Part shown: piece after piece, positions 21,871 to 31,641 of the stretch | Numbering within the stretch: the first letter of the stretch is position 1 | Layout of the letters: each line of letters begins with the position of its first letter | From: Stomoxys calcitrans | Taxonomy: Eukaryota > Arthropoda > Insecta > Diptera > Muscidae | DNA length: 64,000 bases | Direction of reading: 5' to 3' | NCBI RefSeq assembly: GCF_963082655.1 | Contig: NC_081556.1 | Span: 72,835,227-72,899,226 of the forward strand | Program-made: the position numbers and the translations under genes | Notes under the pieces: generated by a model | Databases searched by the model: none | Seen by the model: only the letters and a program-made list of their open reading frames with translations | Told to the model about the DNA's origin: nothing

Positions 21871-22795
21871 AACATCCCCTCGAACCACTTCTTCCTTGCT
21901 GAAGGCTCTTTAAGGAAGAACCTGTAAAAAAGTGCTGGGTTCGGCCGGGTCAAATCTTGGGAACCCACCACCATGAATTTAATTGGGTTGCCCAAAAAGT
22001 AATTGCGGATTTTTCATATAGTCGGCGTTGACAATTTTTTTCACAGCTTGTGACTCTGTAATTGCATTCTTTCTTCTGTCAGTTATCAGCTGTTACTTTT
22101 AGCTTGCTTTAGAAAAAAAGTGTAAAAAAAGTATATTTGATTAAAGTTCATTCTAAGTTTTATTAAAAATGCATTTACTTTCTTTTAAAAAATCGGCAAT
22201 TACTTTTTGAGCAACCCAATAATAAAAATTTGCACAAATGCACTCACTTGAAGGGCACATGTTAACTTTACGTGCAATATTGCTGCAAATCAGCTTTTTG
22301 AGGCCGTTGAAGACTAATCGTGGATCATCCTAACCGTGGATTACAGAATACTATGTGCAATATTTCAGTCAAATTGGACAACAATTGCTGTTTCCAGGGG
22401 CTCAAATTCTCTAATCGGGATATCGGTTTATGTGGTTATACACCGATTTGGCAGTCATAAGAAACACAACATGAACAATTATAGACCAATTCGTTAATAA
22501 TTGCGGTTTTAAGGGGCCCACGAAGTAAAGTCGAAGGATTACTTCATATAAAGGGTGATTTTTTAGATAATATATTTTTGGCAACACTAGATTAAACAGC
22601 TCACGCACGTTTCGTGTTTTGTTTCATTGTCAAACATCCTCAATTTGGTATATAATTTTACAATGAATCGTCTTACAAATGAACAACGCTTGCAAATTGT
22701 TGAATTTTATATTCAAAATGCGTGCTCTGCTAAGAAAGCTCATCGCGCTCTTCCTCTTCTTCAGCGACGAAGTTAATTTTTGGCTCAATGGGTTC
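21871..22795. repeat. 925 bp tandem duplication, unit 1
   Basis: The unit begins AACATCCCCTCGAACCAC and ends GGCTCAATGGGTTC. The next 925 bases repeat it. All stretches I compared, including two open frames, are identical. It carries the head of a DINE-like element, a P-MITE and the first 245 bp of a mariner. Confidence 0.9.
21983..22219. mobile_element. P-MITE copy 1 (TTGGGTTGCCC TIR), mariner-type
   Basis: The ends TTGGGTTGCCCAAAAAGTAA and its complement (one change, GAGCAACCCAA) flank 237 bp of non-coding DNA. The best-preserved copy, 25987-26218, is bounded by TA on both sides, as in mariner-type MITEs. Confidence 0.8.
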
Positions 22796-23720
22796 AACAT
22801 CCCCTCGAACCACTTCTTCCTTGCTGAAGGCTCTTTAAGGAAGAACCTGTAAAAAAGTGCTGGGTTCGGCCGGGTCAAATCTTGGGAACCCACCACCATG
22901 AATTTAATTGGGTTGCCCAAAAAGTAATTGCGGATTTTTCATATAGTCGGCGTTGACAATTTTTTTCACAGCTTGTGACTCTGTAATTGCATTCTTTCTT
23001 CTGTCAGTTATCAGCTGTTACTTTTAGCTTGCTTTAGAAAAAAAGTGTAAAAAAAGTATATTTGATTAAAGTTCATTCTAAGTTTTATTAAAAATGCATT
23101 TACTTTCTTTTAAAAAATCGGCAATTACTTTTTGAGCAACCCAATAATAAAAATTTGCACAAATGCACTCACTTGAAGGGCACATGTTAACTTTACGTGC
23201 AATATTGCTGCAAATCAGCTTTTTGAGGCCGTTGAAGACTAATCGTGGATCATCCTAACCGTGGATTACAGAATACTATGTGCAATATTTCAGTCAAATT
23301 GGACAACAATTGCTGTTTCCAGGGGCTCAAATTCTCTAATCGGGATATCGGTTTATGTGGTTATACACCGATTTGGCAGTCATAAGAAACACAACATGAA
23401 CAATTATAGACCAATTCGTTAATAATTGCGGTTTTAAGGGGCCCACGAAGTAAAGTCGAAGGATTACTTCATATAAAGGGTGATTTTTTAGATAATATAT
23501 TTTTGGCAACACTAGATTAAACAGCTCACGCACGTTTCGTGTTTTGTTTCATTGTCAAACATCCTCAATTTGGTATATAATTTTACAATGAATCGTCTTA
23601 CAAATGAACAACGCTTGCAAATTGTTGAATTTTATATTCAAAATGCGTGCTCTGCTAAGAAAGCTCATCGCGCTCTTCCTCTTCTTCAGCGACGAAGTTA
23701 ATTTTTGGCTCAATGGGTTC
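22796..23720. repeat. 925 bp tandem duplication, unit 2
   Basis: Exact-looking second copy. At its end the mariner sequence continues (GTAAATAATCAG), showing that the duplication junction lies inside the mariner gene at the codons following FSDE. Confidence 0.9.
22908..23144. mobile_element. P-MITE copy 2 (within tandem unit 2)
   Basis: Identical to the copy 925 bp upstream. It arose by the tandem duplication, not by a new transposition. Confidence 0.8.
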
Positions 23721-24587
23721 GTAAATAATCAGAATTATCGATGTGAAGATCAGCCAGAAACATTGCAAGCGCTACCAATGCATTCAGAAAAAGTCACAGT
23801 TTGGTGTTGTTTATGGGCTGGTGGCATCATTGGACCGTACTTCTCCAAAGATGATGCAAATCTTAATGTAACTGTGAATGGCGAGCTCTACCGTGTGATG
23901 AAATCCAACTTTTTTTTGACCAAAATACAAGAGCATGACTTGCATGACATGTGGTTTCAACAAGATTGTGCCACATGCCACACAGCACGCGTAACAATGG
24001 ACTTATTGAGAGGCGAGTACGGTAAACATTTTATTTCACGTTCGGGACCGCTCAATTGGCCGCCTAGATCTTGCGATTTAACGCCTTTAGACTATTTTTT
24101 ATGGGGCTATGTTAAAGCTTATGCCTATGCAGACAAGCACGCTTTAATTGGCGCATTGGAAGGCAACATTGAAATATTTATTCGTGAGATACCAGTCGAA
24201 ATGTTGGAAAGAGTATGCCAACATTTAATGTATTATGAACGTTCAGGACCGGTCAATTGGCCGCCTAGATCGTGCGATTTAACGCCTTTAGACTATTTTT
24301 TATAAGGCTATGATAAAGCTCATGCCTATGGAGACAAACACGTTTTTATTGATGCATTGGAAGACAACAATGGAGCATTTATTCGTGTCATGACGTAGTA
24401 TGCCAACATTGGACTAAGCGGAGCGGACATTTGAGGCGGAGTCACATTTTAAATTTGCATGAAATAATCTCCAAACATTAAATTATATGGACCGTACTAT
24501 CGATTAAAATAAAGATTTATGCAATTTTCTGTATTTTACGTTTTTTTTTTTGAAAATCTTTCTTATAGGTCTTAAAAAATCATCCTT
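23476..24587 (+). mobile_element. Tc1/mariner-type element with TIRs and TA duplication, internally rearranged
   Basis: The left end AAGGGTGATTTTTTAG is at 23476 after TA, and the right end AAAAAATCATCCTT is at 24574-24587 before TA. The length of 1112 bp is short for an autonomous element because of an internal deletion, despite a partial C-terminal duplication. A second left end at 22551 is due to the 925 bp duplication. The related 61850-62456 element shares the terminus AAGGGTGATTTTTT. Confidence 0.82.
23588..24305 (+). pseudogene. Mariner-type DDxD transposase, broken
   Basis: Transposases of this kind cut and paste DNA at TA sites using three acidic residues. The start codon at 23588 opens MNRLTNEQRLQIVEFYIQNA, the helix-turn-helix region, which ends in a stop near 23699. 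The catalytic part lies in another frame and reads FSDEVNFWLNGFV, VTVWCCLWAGGIIGPYFSKD, FQQDCATCHTARVTMDLLRG and PRSCDLTPLDYFLWG. The middle of the DNA-binding region is deleted between these parts. By my count 36 residues separate the second and third Asp. After LERVCQHLMYYE the protein repeats RSGPVNWPPRSCDLTPLD from a diverged second copy of the 3' coding region (period about 200 bp), then hits a stop. Not functional. Confidence 0.85.
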
Positions 24588-24692
24588 TAGAAAATATTTC
24601 CTATACCAAACCAATATGGTTAATTTGCAATCTCCAACGAACTACATCAACAAGAAATGTCTGTGCAAAATTGCAAGCGGACAGATATGGCT

Positions 24693-24746
24693 AGATCCAG
24701 TTAGAATATCAAAACTATCCAGATCCAGTTAGAATATCAAAACTAT
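24693..24746. repeat. 28 bp tandem duplication
   Basis: AGATCCAGTTAGAATATC and the next 10 bases occur twice in a row within the DINE 3' part. Confidence 0.85.
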
Positions 24747-24810
24747 GTTTAATGAGGTCCCAGATCAGTTATTCGAGGTGTTACAAACGGATCACCGAAA
24801 AGACGTCTTA

Positions 24811-25986
24811 CATTCAAAAACATCGCATAGAATGTGAACGAATGAATCAATGAATGAGAACAAATGAGTCAAATTTCTTATCAGTGTTTTGGGGTCTTGT
24901 TTGTTTTTTTTCTTGCGTAAATAGATGAGTAATATCATTGAGCCAAGTTTATTACCAAGATTCACAATTTTTTAGTACATTTTAATTATAAATTATTAGC
25001 ACCATACTGTGATACTGAATACAAATTTTAGCCACTTGGAAATGTTTTGTGAGAATACTGTTAGTACATGCTCAATTTGAATATATTTTTACTTGTTATA
25101 CCTACCACCACCATAGAACGTGTAAACCACTAATAATTTATATAATATATAATAATTTATTTTTATTACTTGATTATCCTGAAAGCCTAAGATGTCTTTG
25201 GCATATTGTAATCATGCTGGATTCATTTCAGACTTTCTCAGTAGGCAGGTTAATTTTGAAGATGGTCTATAACGGACTATAGCTTAATAAAGCATAAGAA
25301 ATTTTATTTCTTAAGGGCACAGTATTCGTATTTTTCATAAGGTTTAAGTGAAATTTGTAATGACAATTTTTTTTTACTCTTTTTACATCTGTATGGTACA
25401 TACCAAGGAAGTAGCCAGGATTTTATTTAGGAAGGGGGCCCACTGCCCACCCCATTTTTTTTTAAATCGAAAATTGCCAAAATTCTTGTTGCTGTGAATT
25501 TGGTAAGGATACCTCAATTTTTTTTTTTAAATTGTGGTGCTATTGGTTGTAGGAACTGACACATCGGCATTGGCATTTGGTTATAAAGTCAGAGCTGAAT
25601 TTTACACTGATTGCCAACACAGTGCAAATATCTTTTGGAAGTTGTATTAATGGCTTCCAATGGTATGCAACTGCAACGGCTCTTGCTGCTGCTCCGTGTG
25701 CCCCGGTTCACATTAACCACGAAAAATATCCATGAATAGAGCTGTCTTACAAAAATTCTAGCTCGAGTTAGGAAAGAGGTATCGTAATGAAATTTGAATT
25801 GGCGTAAATAGACGACTGAAACCAGTTAAAACAATTTATTTCGTCATGTTTTGGTAGAAAATTGACTTGTCAAAAGTCAGCAATTTTTTATATCCCAAAA
25901 ATCAAACGAAAAAATTTCTCCAAATCCTTAGGAGTGAGATTTCTGGAATCCGTTTTAGTGTCTTGTTGCATTTGATGGTCTATATA
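24811..25986. other. Unassigned DNA
   Basis: AT-rich, no supported gene. Near 25405-25450 the stretch GTAGCCAGGATTTTATTTAG then GGGGGCCC, followed by a T run, resembles an end of an unknown dispersed element. Confidence 0.4.
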
Positions 25987-26218
25987 TTGGGTTGCCCAAA
26001 AAGTAATTGCGGATTTTCTAAAAGAAAGTGAATGCATTTTTAATAAGACTTAGAATGAACTTCAAATATACCTTTTTTACACTTTTTTCTAAAGCAAGCT
26101 TAAAGTAACAGCTGATAACTGACAGAAGAAAGAATGCAATTACAGAGTCACAAGCTGTGAAAAAATTTGTCAACGCCGACTATATGAAAAATCCGCAATT
26201 ACTTTTTGGGCAACCCAA
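25987..26218. mobile_element. P-MITE copy 3, intact ends and TA duplication
   Basis: TTGGGTTGCCCAAAAAGTAA at the left and its perfect complement at the right, with long arms (ATTGCGGATTTT / AAAATCCGCAAT). TA is present on each side. The inner part is inverted relative to copies 1 and 2 (CAGCTGATAACTGACAGAAG). Confidence 0.85.
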
Positions 26219-26220
26219 TA

Positions 26221-27365
26221 TTATGCCAAAATCATAAAATCGAGCTTTCTTCGCTAAATGTCATAAAATATTAAGAAAACTATTTTTTTGTTGCAGGGCC
26301 CTACGAAATAAAAAGATTTCTTTTTTCAAAAATTTTTAAAAATATTTGAAAAAATTGCTACATTAATAAAAATTCTTTAAATTATGAATATACTAGCATA
26401 TGCCCGTTTAATACCTACCTACGTTTCAATACCTAAATGTACAAATTTTAAAACAATCTTCTAGTCATCCGTTACATACTGCCAAGATGTACCAGTATCT
26501 TTAATGTCACAGATGTAGCTCAGTTTGTAAATAAAATACCACTTTGTACGTTTTTGTATCAAAATAAACGAATGTCAAAAAAATCTCCTAGTCGCTCTAT
26601 AAAGAAAGTACTAATAAGTACCAATAACAGCACTTAAGTACTTTTTATTCCACTCCTTGTACGATTTCAAAATTTAATATTTGGTACAACTTGTCGTATA
26701 TTTGTCATGATTTCGATCAAATTTTTTTATTTTACCCTTCACCGTTCAAAGTAAAGTAGCTATTTCGTACTTTTTTGGTACCAAAATGTTTGATTTGTTA
26801 AAAATTATTTAGTCGGCCAACATATATTTCTTAGTAGAATCTACATGTTAAATTTCAGAGCTCTAATTCTATCCGTAAAGAAAGTATGAAATGGTACCAA
26901 ATACGGTACTAAACGTACGTTTCTAACGTTTACATTACTATTTTTATATGTTTTTTCTATCTATCCCCTTTATTTCGTAACAACCATCATTTAAGCCAAA
27001 TTTCGAAGTTCTAGCTCTACCCATTCGCCCTATGCAAAGTTCACCCATTTCGTACCATTTTTGGCACTTTTTTGTTTCCAAATGTCCAAAAACTCTTTTT
27101 GCATCCCAATTTAGGTTACTATAGTGTGCCTAAATTCCAAAGGTACCAAAAAGTACCAATTGCGATTCTAAACGTACCATTTTTCCCACTTCCGGTACTA
27201 GTACCGTAACGTACGAATATCACAAAACCCCGTCTTATCGCGCACCAACGACTTAAGACCCACATTCATGCCAGATATCATGACTCTAGCTTTAGACGTT
27301 TGGGCTGGGCGTTAATCCGTCAGTCAGCCAAACAGTCAATCACGCGTCTCTTTTATAAATAGAGA
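26221..27365. repeat. Old dispersed repeat rich in GTACCAAA/AGTACC words
   Basis: Words such as AAGTACTAATAAGTACC, ATGGTACCAAATACGG, AGGTACCAAAAAGTACC and GGTACTAGTACCG recur. Two similar blocks (AATTTCAGAGCTCTAATTC at 26851 and AATTTCGAAGTTCTAGCTC at 26999) lie about 150 bp apart. Probably a worn element with central tandem units. No coding content. Confidence 0.5.
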
Positions 27366-27900
27366 TAAAATTTCATCAAAATAGGACATCTTTAAAAATA
27401 TTTATTAAAATTTGTCTATAGAATAAATTTTAGGAAAATGTTGTTTGGGACAGATAAGCATTATAAAAAGACTTTAAAAATGTTAACCAAACTTTATATA
27501 TTGGTTTTAAAAAATAATCTCGTGGTTAGGTTGTCTTTAGAGAGTTTTTCGTTGAAAGTTAGTCCTTAAAAAAATTTATTTAAATGTAGTCCTTAGAAAG
27601 AAATTTAAATAATTTCTTTTTATACAAATTTTGTTTTTAGAAAAAAATTTTAAAGAAATTTTGTCATAAAAAAACTTCGAGAGGGTTCCGGCCCGTGCTG
27701 AAGTTTTGTAGTAAGAGAATATTAGCTGAAATTTTGTCCTTAAAAATATATCATTAAAATTTTTTTTAGAAAAAATTAATTAAAATTTTGTTTTTACTAA
27801 GAATTTCACTACAATTTTGTCCTTAAGAAAAATAATTTGAAGGCTGCCCTGGCCTCAGCCAAATGTTGGCTTTATAGAATATTATAAATATAAAATTATT
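27366..27900. repeat. Degenerate AT-rich minisatellite (AAATTTTGTCCTTAAAAA type)
   Basis: AAATTTTGT(C/T)(C/T)TTA alternates with TTAGAAAAAA and ATTAAAATTT at irregular 35-45 bp spacing. No coding content. Confidence 0.5.
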
Positions 27901-28560
27901 GTTGGGGAAAAATAGTTTTTTATTGAATTTACTTCAGCAACAAATTTGAAAAACTTTCCAGATTCAATTAAAAATTAATTGAATCAATTAATTTGTTGTG
28001 TTGTTAACGAACTGTGGTTTTTAAAGTCGGGTTCAAATTGCGGTTATTGTTGTAGTCTTTTAAGTTTATTAATGTGCCTTGTTTTGATTCTCTTAATGTG
28101 AGAGATGAGTATGACATTCTCCCTCTCCATTGGATAGTTGAGCTGTTCTCTTGCTTATTCAAGCATAACTGTGTGTGTGTTGGTTTGTGTGGGTTTGTTT
28201 GTATTACCCTGCAAACATTTTTCATAACCAAATAATCTTCCGCTAATCTTCTGGATGGAAGTTATGGTCGCCGACGAGAGTTATAATCGATACCCCTGTC
28301 GTGAGGAGTTGTGTCCTTTAGACGACGCTTCTGGAAGAGTGTTCCGCGAATCTTTCATATGAGTTGCTAACGATTTAACCAAAAGAGTCTTGGATAATCC
28401 AAGAATCGCGCAGGAATCATGTGGGCGAGAAAATCATTAGTGTTTGGAAAATTACTATAATTCTCTTCTAGAAGAATTGCGCATTACTTGACTGGACGAA
28501 TAAGTGTTTTGAAATATTTATTAAATATTGTTCTATTTATTAAAAATTGTTAAATCTCCT
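27901..28560. other. ATTGA-array scrap and unassigned DNA
   Basis: 27955-28000 repeats the TTCAATTAAAAATTAATTG word of the 15905 array. 28000-28560 shows nothing recognisable; GTGTGTGTTGGTTTGTGTGG near 28170 is low complexity. Confidence 0.4.
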
Positions 28561-28700
28561 GATTTAACTACTTGAGCTCCTAGAAGCCGCAATTATTATT
28601 CGATGGGGCTGAAATGTTGCAAGCAGTGTTCGGTTACAATTATGGCAAGTATGGTCCAAGTCGGTGCACTATGGTTCCAATAGCCTATTTTTGTGGCCAA
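28561..28700 (+). repeat. DINE-like fragment
   Basis: CTAGAAGCCGCAATTATTATTC followed by GGCTGAAATGTTGCAAG and TATGGTCCAAGTCGGT resembles one central unit of a DINE. Confidence 0.45.
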
Positions 28701-28779
28701 AAGTAAAAATGAAGTTTTGACATATTTTTAGTTTATTCCAGTCAAAAACACTACAAAAAGAGAGAAGCAACAGTTTTTT

Positions 28780-28990
28780 TTTAGGTATGGTTAAGTGGCA
28801 ATCTGCCATCAGACTCACCTAGACGTTTTCGTCTAATGTGATACCACAGTTCTAGTTCCTACCGTTGAACCATCCAGATCACTTGAAAAAGCCCAACAAC
28901 TTGCGTATTTTCACATCCGCTAAATCAGACAGGTTCTCAATTTAATGAAAACCTAAAATGGAACTCCTTTTGACTGCCAGTGCAGGACAC
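28780..28990 (-). mobile_element. SINE-2 fragment
   Basis: GGCAATCTGCCATCAGACTC and CTAGACGTTTTCGTC are the complement of the SINE-2 body. AAATCAGACAGGTTCTCAAT is shared, complemented, with 41655-41690. Confidence 0.7.
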
Positions 28991-30180
28991 ACACACACAC
29001 ACAGAAGATGTTATATAGTCTCTTCTTCTTCTTCGATGTCCTCACAGCTTCTGCAAAAGTCGTTACTGGCAACCTTTAGTCTGTCAACATGTTTTCTGAT
29101 CAGACAGTGACCTGTCACGACGGACACAATGACTGAGACGTCTGTTCTTTCCAGTGACAGCAAATCATTCATGACATCTATCATTCAATGTCCTTCGGGC
29201 CTGGTACTGAAAACTGTCGCTTGAGTCATAACCACAGATTCCAGTTCTCCTGGAATGTGTAAGGTATGCTCATAAAAAAAGTTTGCTGAAAATAGCAAAC
29301 ACTGTCTGCTGAATATTAGTAGTTAATTTTGCTGCTATTGTAGCAGTAATTCTGCTATTACAGCAGTAGTACTGCAATTTCAGAGTAGCAGGCTTTTTTC
29401 TGAAAATCTCTTGTTAGCTGATAATGACGGCTGCTTAATTATGAAGGAGATGATAGAAGAAAAAATAGAACACATATGTAAATGTGTGTCTCAGTGGATG
29501 TTTATAATCACCACTAAATGTATACTTTCCATAACCTTTTTTCTTTAAATTTAGATCCAAAGCCATTCCAGTCATGTTCACATTAGCAGAGCAATAACAA
29601 AAATGCGAGCTATTGCATTGTTAATGCATTTCGAAATAAATACCAATAGATGTATCAGGTAGCTTCTTTACAATAATATTCCACAAATTAAAAGAATCTC
29701 TTCCAACAAAATTTCTAAGAAATTTCCAAAAAAATGCTTTTCCATTTTCAGCAGACAAATACTGCTGTTTTAGCAAACATTTTTGCAGTTTTGAATAACA
29801 AATTTGGTTAAGTGTAGTTCCTGGTCTCGCAAGCTTTACTCGTCCGCTTTACAATTCCCTGGAATATTTCTGTGGCCTGGCACCCAGAACAGGTGAATTT
29901 GAACTGTTCAGCCATCTCGTTGAGTGACAGTCGAGGGCGGTTTTTGTGTTCAGAAATACGTTCTCCAGGAATTGATTGGATGTCTGGCTGTCTGAGAAGA
30001 TTTTTATGCCAATTGTCATTATGACATTATATTTTAGCCATTCCAACACTTCCTTAATTGCAAGGATCTCCGCTTGACACACACTGAAGTGGTGGGTTAA
30101 CCTTTTCGATATGACCAGTTCTAGATCTTTAGAGTACACCCTAAAGCCCACCTAGTAGTTTAGTTTAGAACCATCCATAT
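28991..30180 (-). mobile_element. LINE RNase H and C-terminal fragment, split by a T-repeat
   Basis: On the minus strand, 30180-29820 reads VGFRVYSKDLELVISKRL, CQAEILAIKEVLEWL and IKIFSDSQTSNQFLEN, all RNase H motifs. 29270-28991 reads VTGHCLIRKHVDR and FCRSCEDIEEEEE, the C-terminal part. The gap between them is filled by T-repeat copy 4. A diverged relative of LINE-B, also seen at 58890-59860. Confidence 0.75.
29275..29816 (+). repeat. T-repeat copy 4, the most complete copy
   Basis: Runs from AAAAAAAGTTTGCTGAAAAT to CAAATTTGGTTAAGTGT, about 540 bp, interrupting a LINE RNase H gene. Useful as the reference for copies at 7318, 9134 and 11526. No coding capacity and no clear TIR. Confidence 0.75.
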
Positions 30181-30972
30181 AGAAGTCGGATAATAATTAT
30201 GCCCTCTGGAAGCTCAAGAAGTCAAGATCCAATATTGGTTTATATGGCAGCTATACCAGGTTATGGATCGATTTGAAGCATATTTGGCACAGTTATTAAA
30301 AGTCATAATAAAACATGTCATGCGAAATTTCAGGCAAATCGGATAAGAATTGCGCCCTCTAGTGGCTCAAGAAGTCAAGATTCAAGATCGGTTTATATGG
30401 CAGCTATATCTGTTTATGGACCGATTTAGACCATACTTAGCACAGTTTTTGAAAGTCATACCGAAACACGTCGTGCAAAACTTAAGGCAAATCGGATAGA
30501 AATTGCGCCCTCTAGACGATCAAGAAGTCAAGACCCCAGATAGGTTTATATGACAGCTATATCCGGTTATGGACCGATTTCAACCGTACTCAGCACATTT
30601 GTTGGAAGTCATAATAAAACACCTCATTTAGCGAAATCGGATAAGAATTGTGCCCTCTAATGACTCAATAAGTCAAGATCCAAAATCGGTTTATATGGCA
30701 GCTATATCAAAACATGGACTGATAAGCCCTAATAAGAAGTATTTGTGCACAATTTCAAGCGGCTGGCTTTACTCCTTCGAAAGTTAGCGTGCTTTCGACA
30801 GACAGACGGACGGACATGGCTAGATCGACTTAAAATGTCATGACGATCAAGAATATATATACTTTATGGGATCTTAGACGAATATTTCGAGGAGTTACAA
30901 ACAGAATGATGAATTTAGTATTTTGTTGAATTTTGTTTTTATACCCTCCACCATAGGGAGGGATTAAAAAAA
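30181..30972 (+). repeat. DINE-1-like element, copy D
   Basis: Four central units (AAGAAGTCAAGA near 30219, 30370, 30521 and 30670), the microsatellite ACAGACAGACGGACGG, and the 3' block. The left head is missing. The right end has the terminal stem as TATACCCTCCACCATAGGGA, rearranged relative to copy A. Confidence 0.75.
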
Positions 30973-31309
30973 TAATTTATTAAATGTTCATAATTATTCA
31001 TATACTTTAGCGATTGAAAGTCCATCTCGAAAAGCTTTTTCGTTAAAAAGAAATTACAATAAAATCGGTGCGGTAGATCGAAAGTTATGTGCGTTTAAGT
31101 ATTGAAGAAATCATTAGAGGTCAACTATAACCCAGAATAGCCCACCGTGTATTATGAACAAACTCTTTCTGAAAGCTTATATCCTCTACTGCAAACAGTG
31201 AGAAAATTGCACAACGATCAGTTTTCTATTTTCAAAGCTATTAAGGCTTTACAACTACAAATAAAATACTGAACTAGTTTTGGCCAGAAAAACATGGAGT
31301 TGTATATAA
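30973..31309. other. Unassigned DNA
   Basis: No gene or clear repeat seen. Probably worn repeat DNA in the 5' intron of the tetraspanin. Confidence 0.35.
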
Positions 31310-31587
31310 TCTGATATAGCTCCCATATAAACCGATCTCCCGACTTGGATTTTTTTTATTATGACTTCCAACATACGTGGTAAGCACTATCCAAATCAGT
31401 TTATAACCTGGTATATGTAAGAAGTTTGCCCCTGTTCCTTAGTGGAATGTTCATGGGCCAAATTTGCATTTGCATAGTTCCCATATAAACCGATCTCCCG
31501 ATTAGTCTACGTCTCCATGGTGGTGGGTTCGCAAGATTCGGCTCGGCCGACCATAGCACATTTTTTTACCATTTTTTACTTGTTGTC
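31310..31587 (-). repeat. DINE-like fragment with an embedded SINE-1 tail
   Basis: ATAGCTCCCATATAAACCGA and the reversed head GGTGGTGGGTTCGCAAGATT ... TTTTTTACTTGTTG. In the middle, GTTTGCCCCTGTTCCTTAGT and GGAATGTTCATGG are a SINE-1-type tail. Its outer end lies 54 bp before tetraspanin exon 2. Confidence 0.65.
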
Positions 31588-31641
31588 CGCAGTGTACTGT
31601 ATAATGCTCATATTGATCGAATTTTTTTGTTATATTTGCAG

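Larger units (their letters stand above)
21925..24810 (+). repeat. DINE-like element (subfamily 2) hosting other insertions
   Basis: Head GTGCTGGGTTCGGCCGGGTC and CCCACCACCATG. Central units near 22300-22550 (and duplicated at 23225-23475). The 3' part resumes after the mariner at 24590 (TGTGCAAAATTGCAAGCGG, GGTGTTACAAACGG). P-MITE and mariner insertions plus the 925 bp duplication enlarge it to about 2.9 kb. Confidence 0.6.

Noticed and set aside
21729..22920. Repeated frames starting MGNPIKFMVVGSQDLTRP as a duplicated gene
   Set aside because: The frame is antisense to a DINE head and is duplicated only because of the 925 bp tandem event.
28988..29002. (CA)n tract as a regulatory Z-DNA element
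   Set aside because: Only about seven units, inside LINE-derived sequence. Nothing else supports a role.
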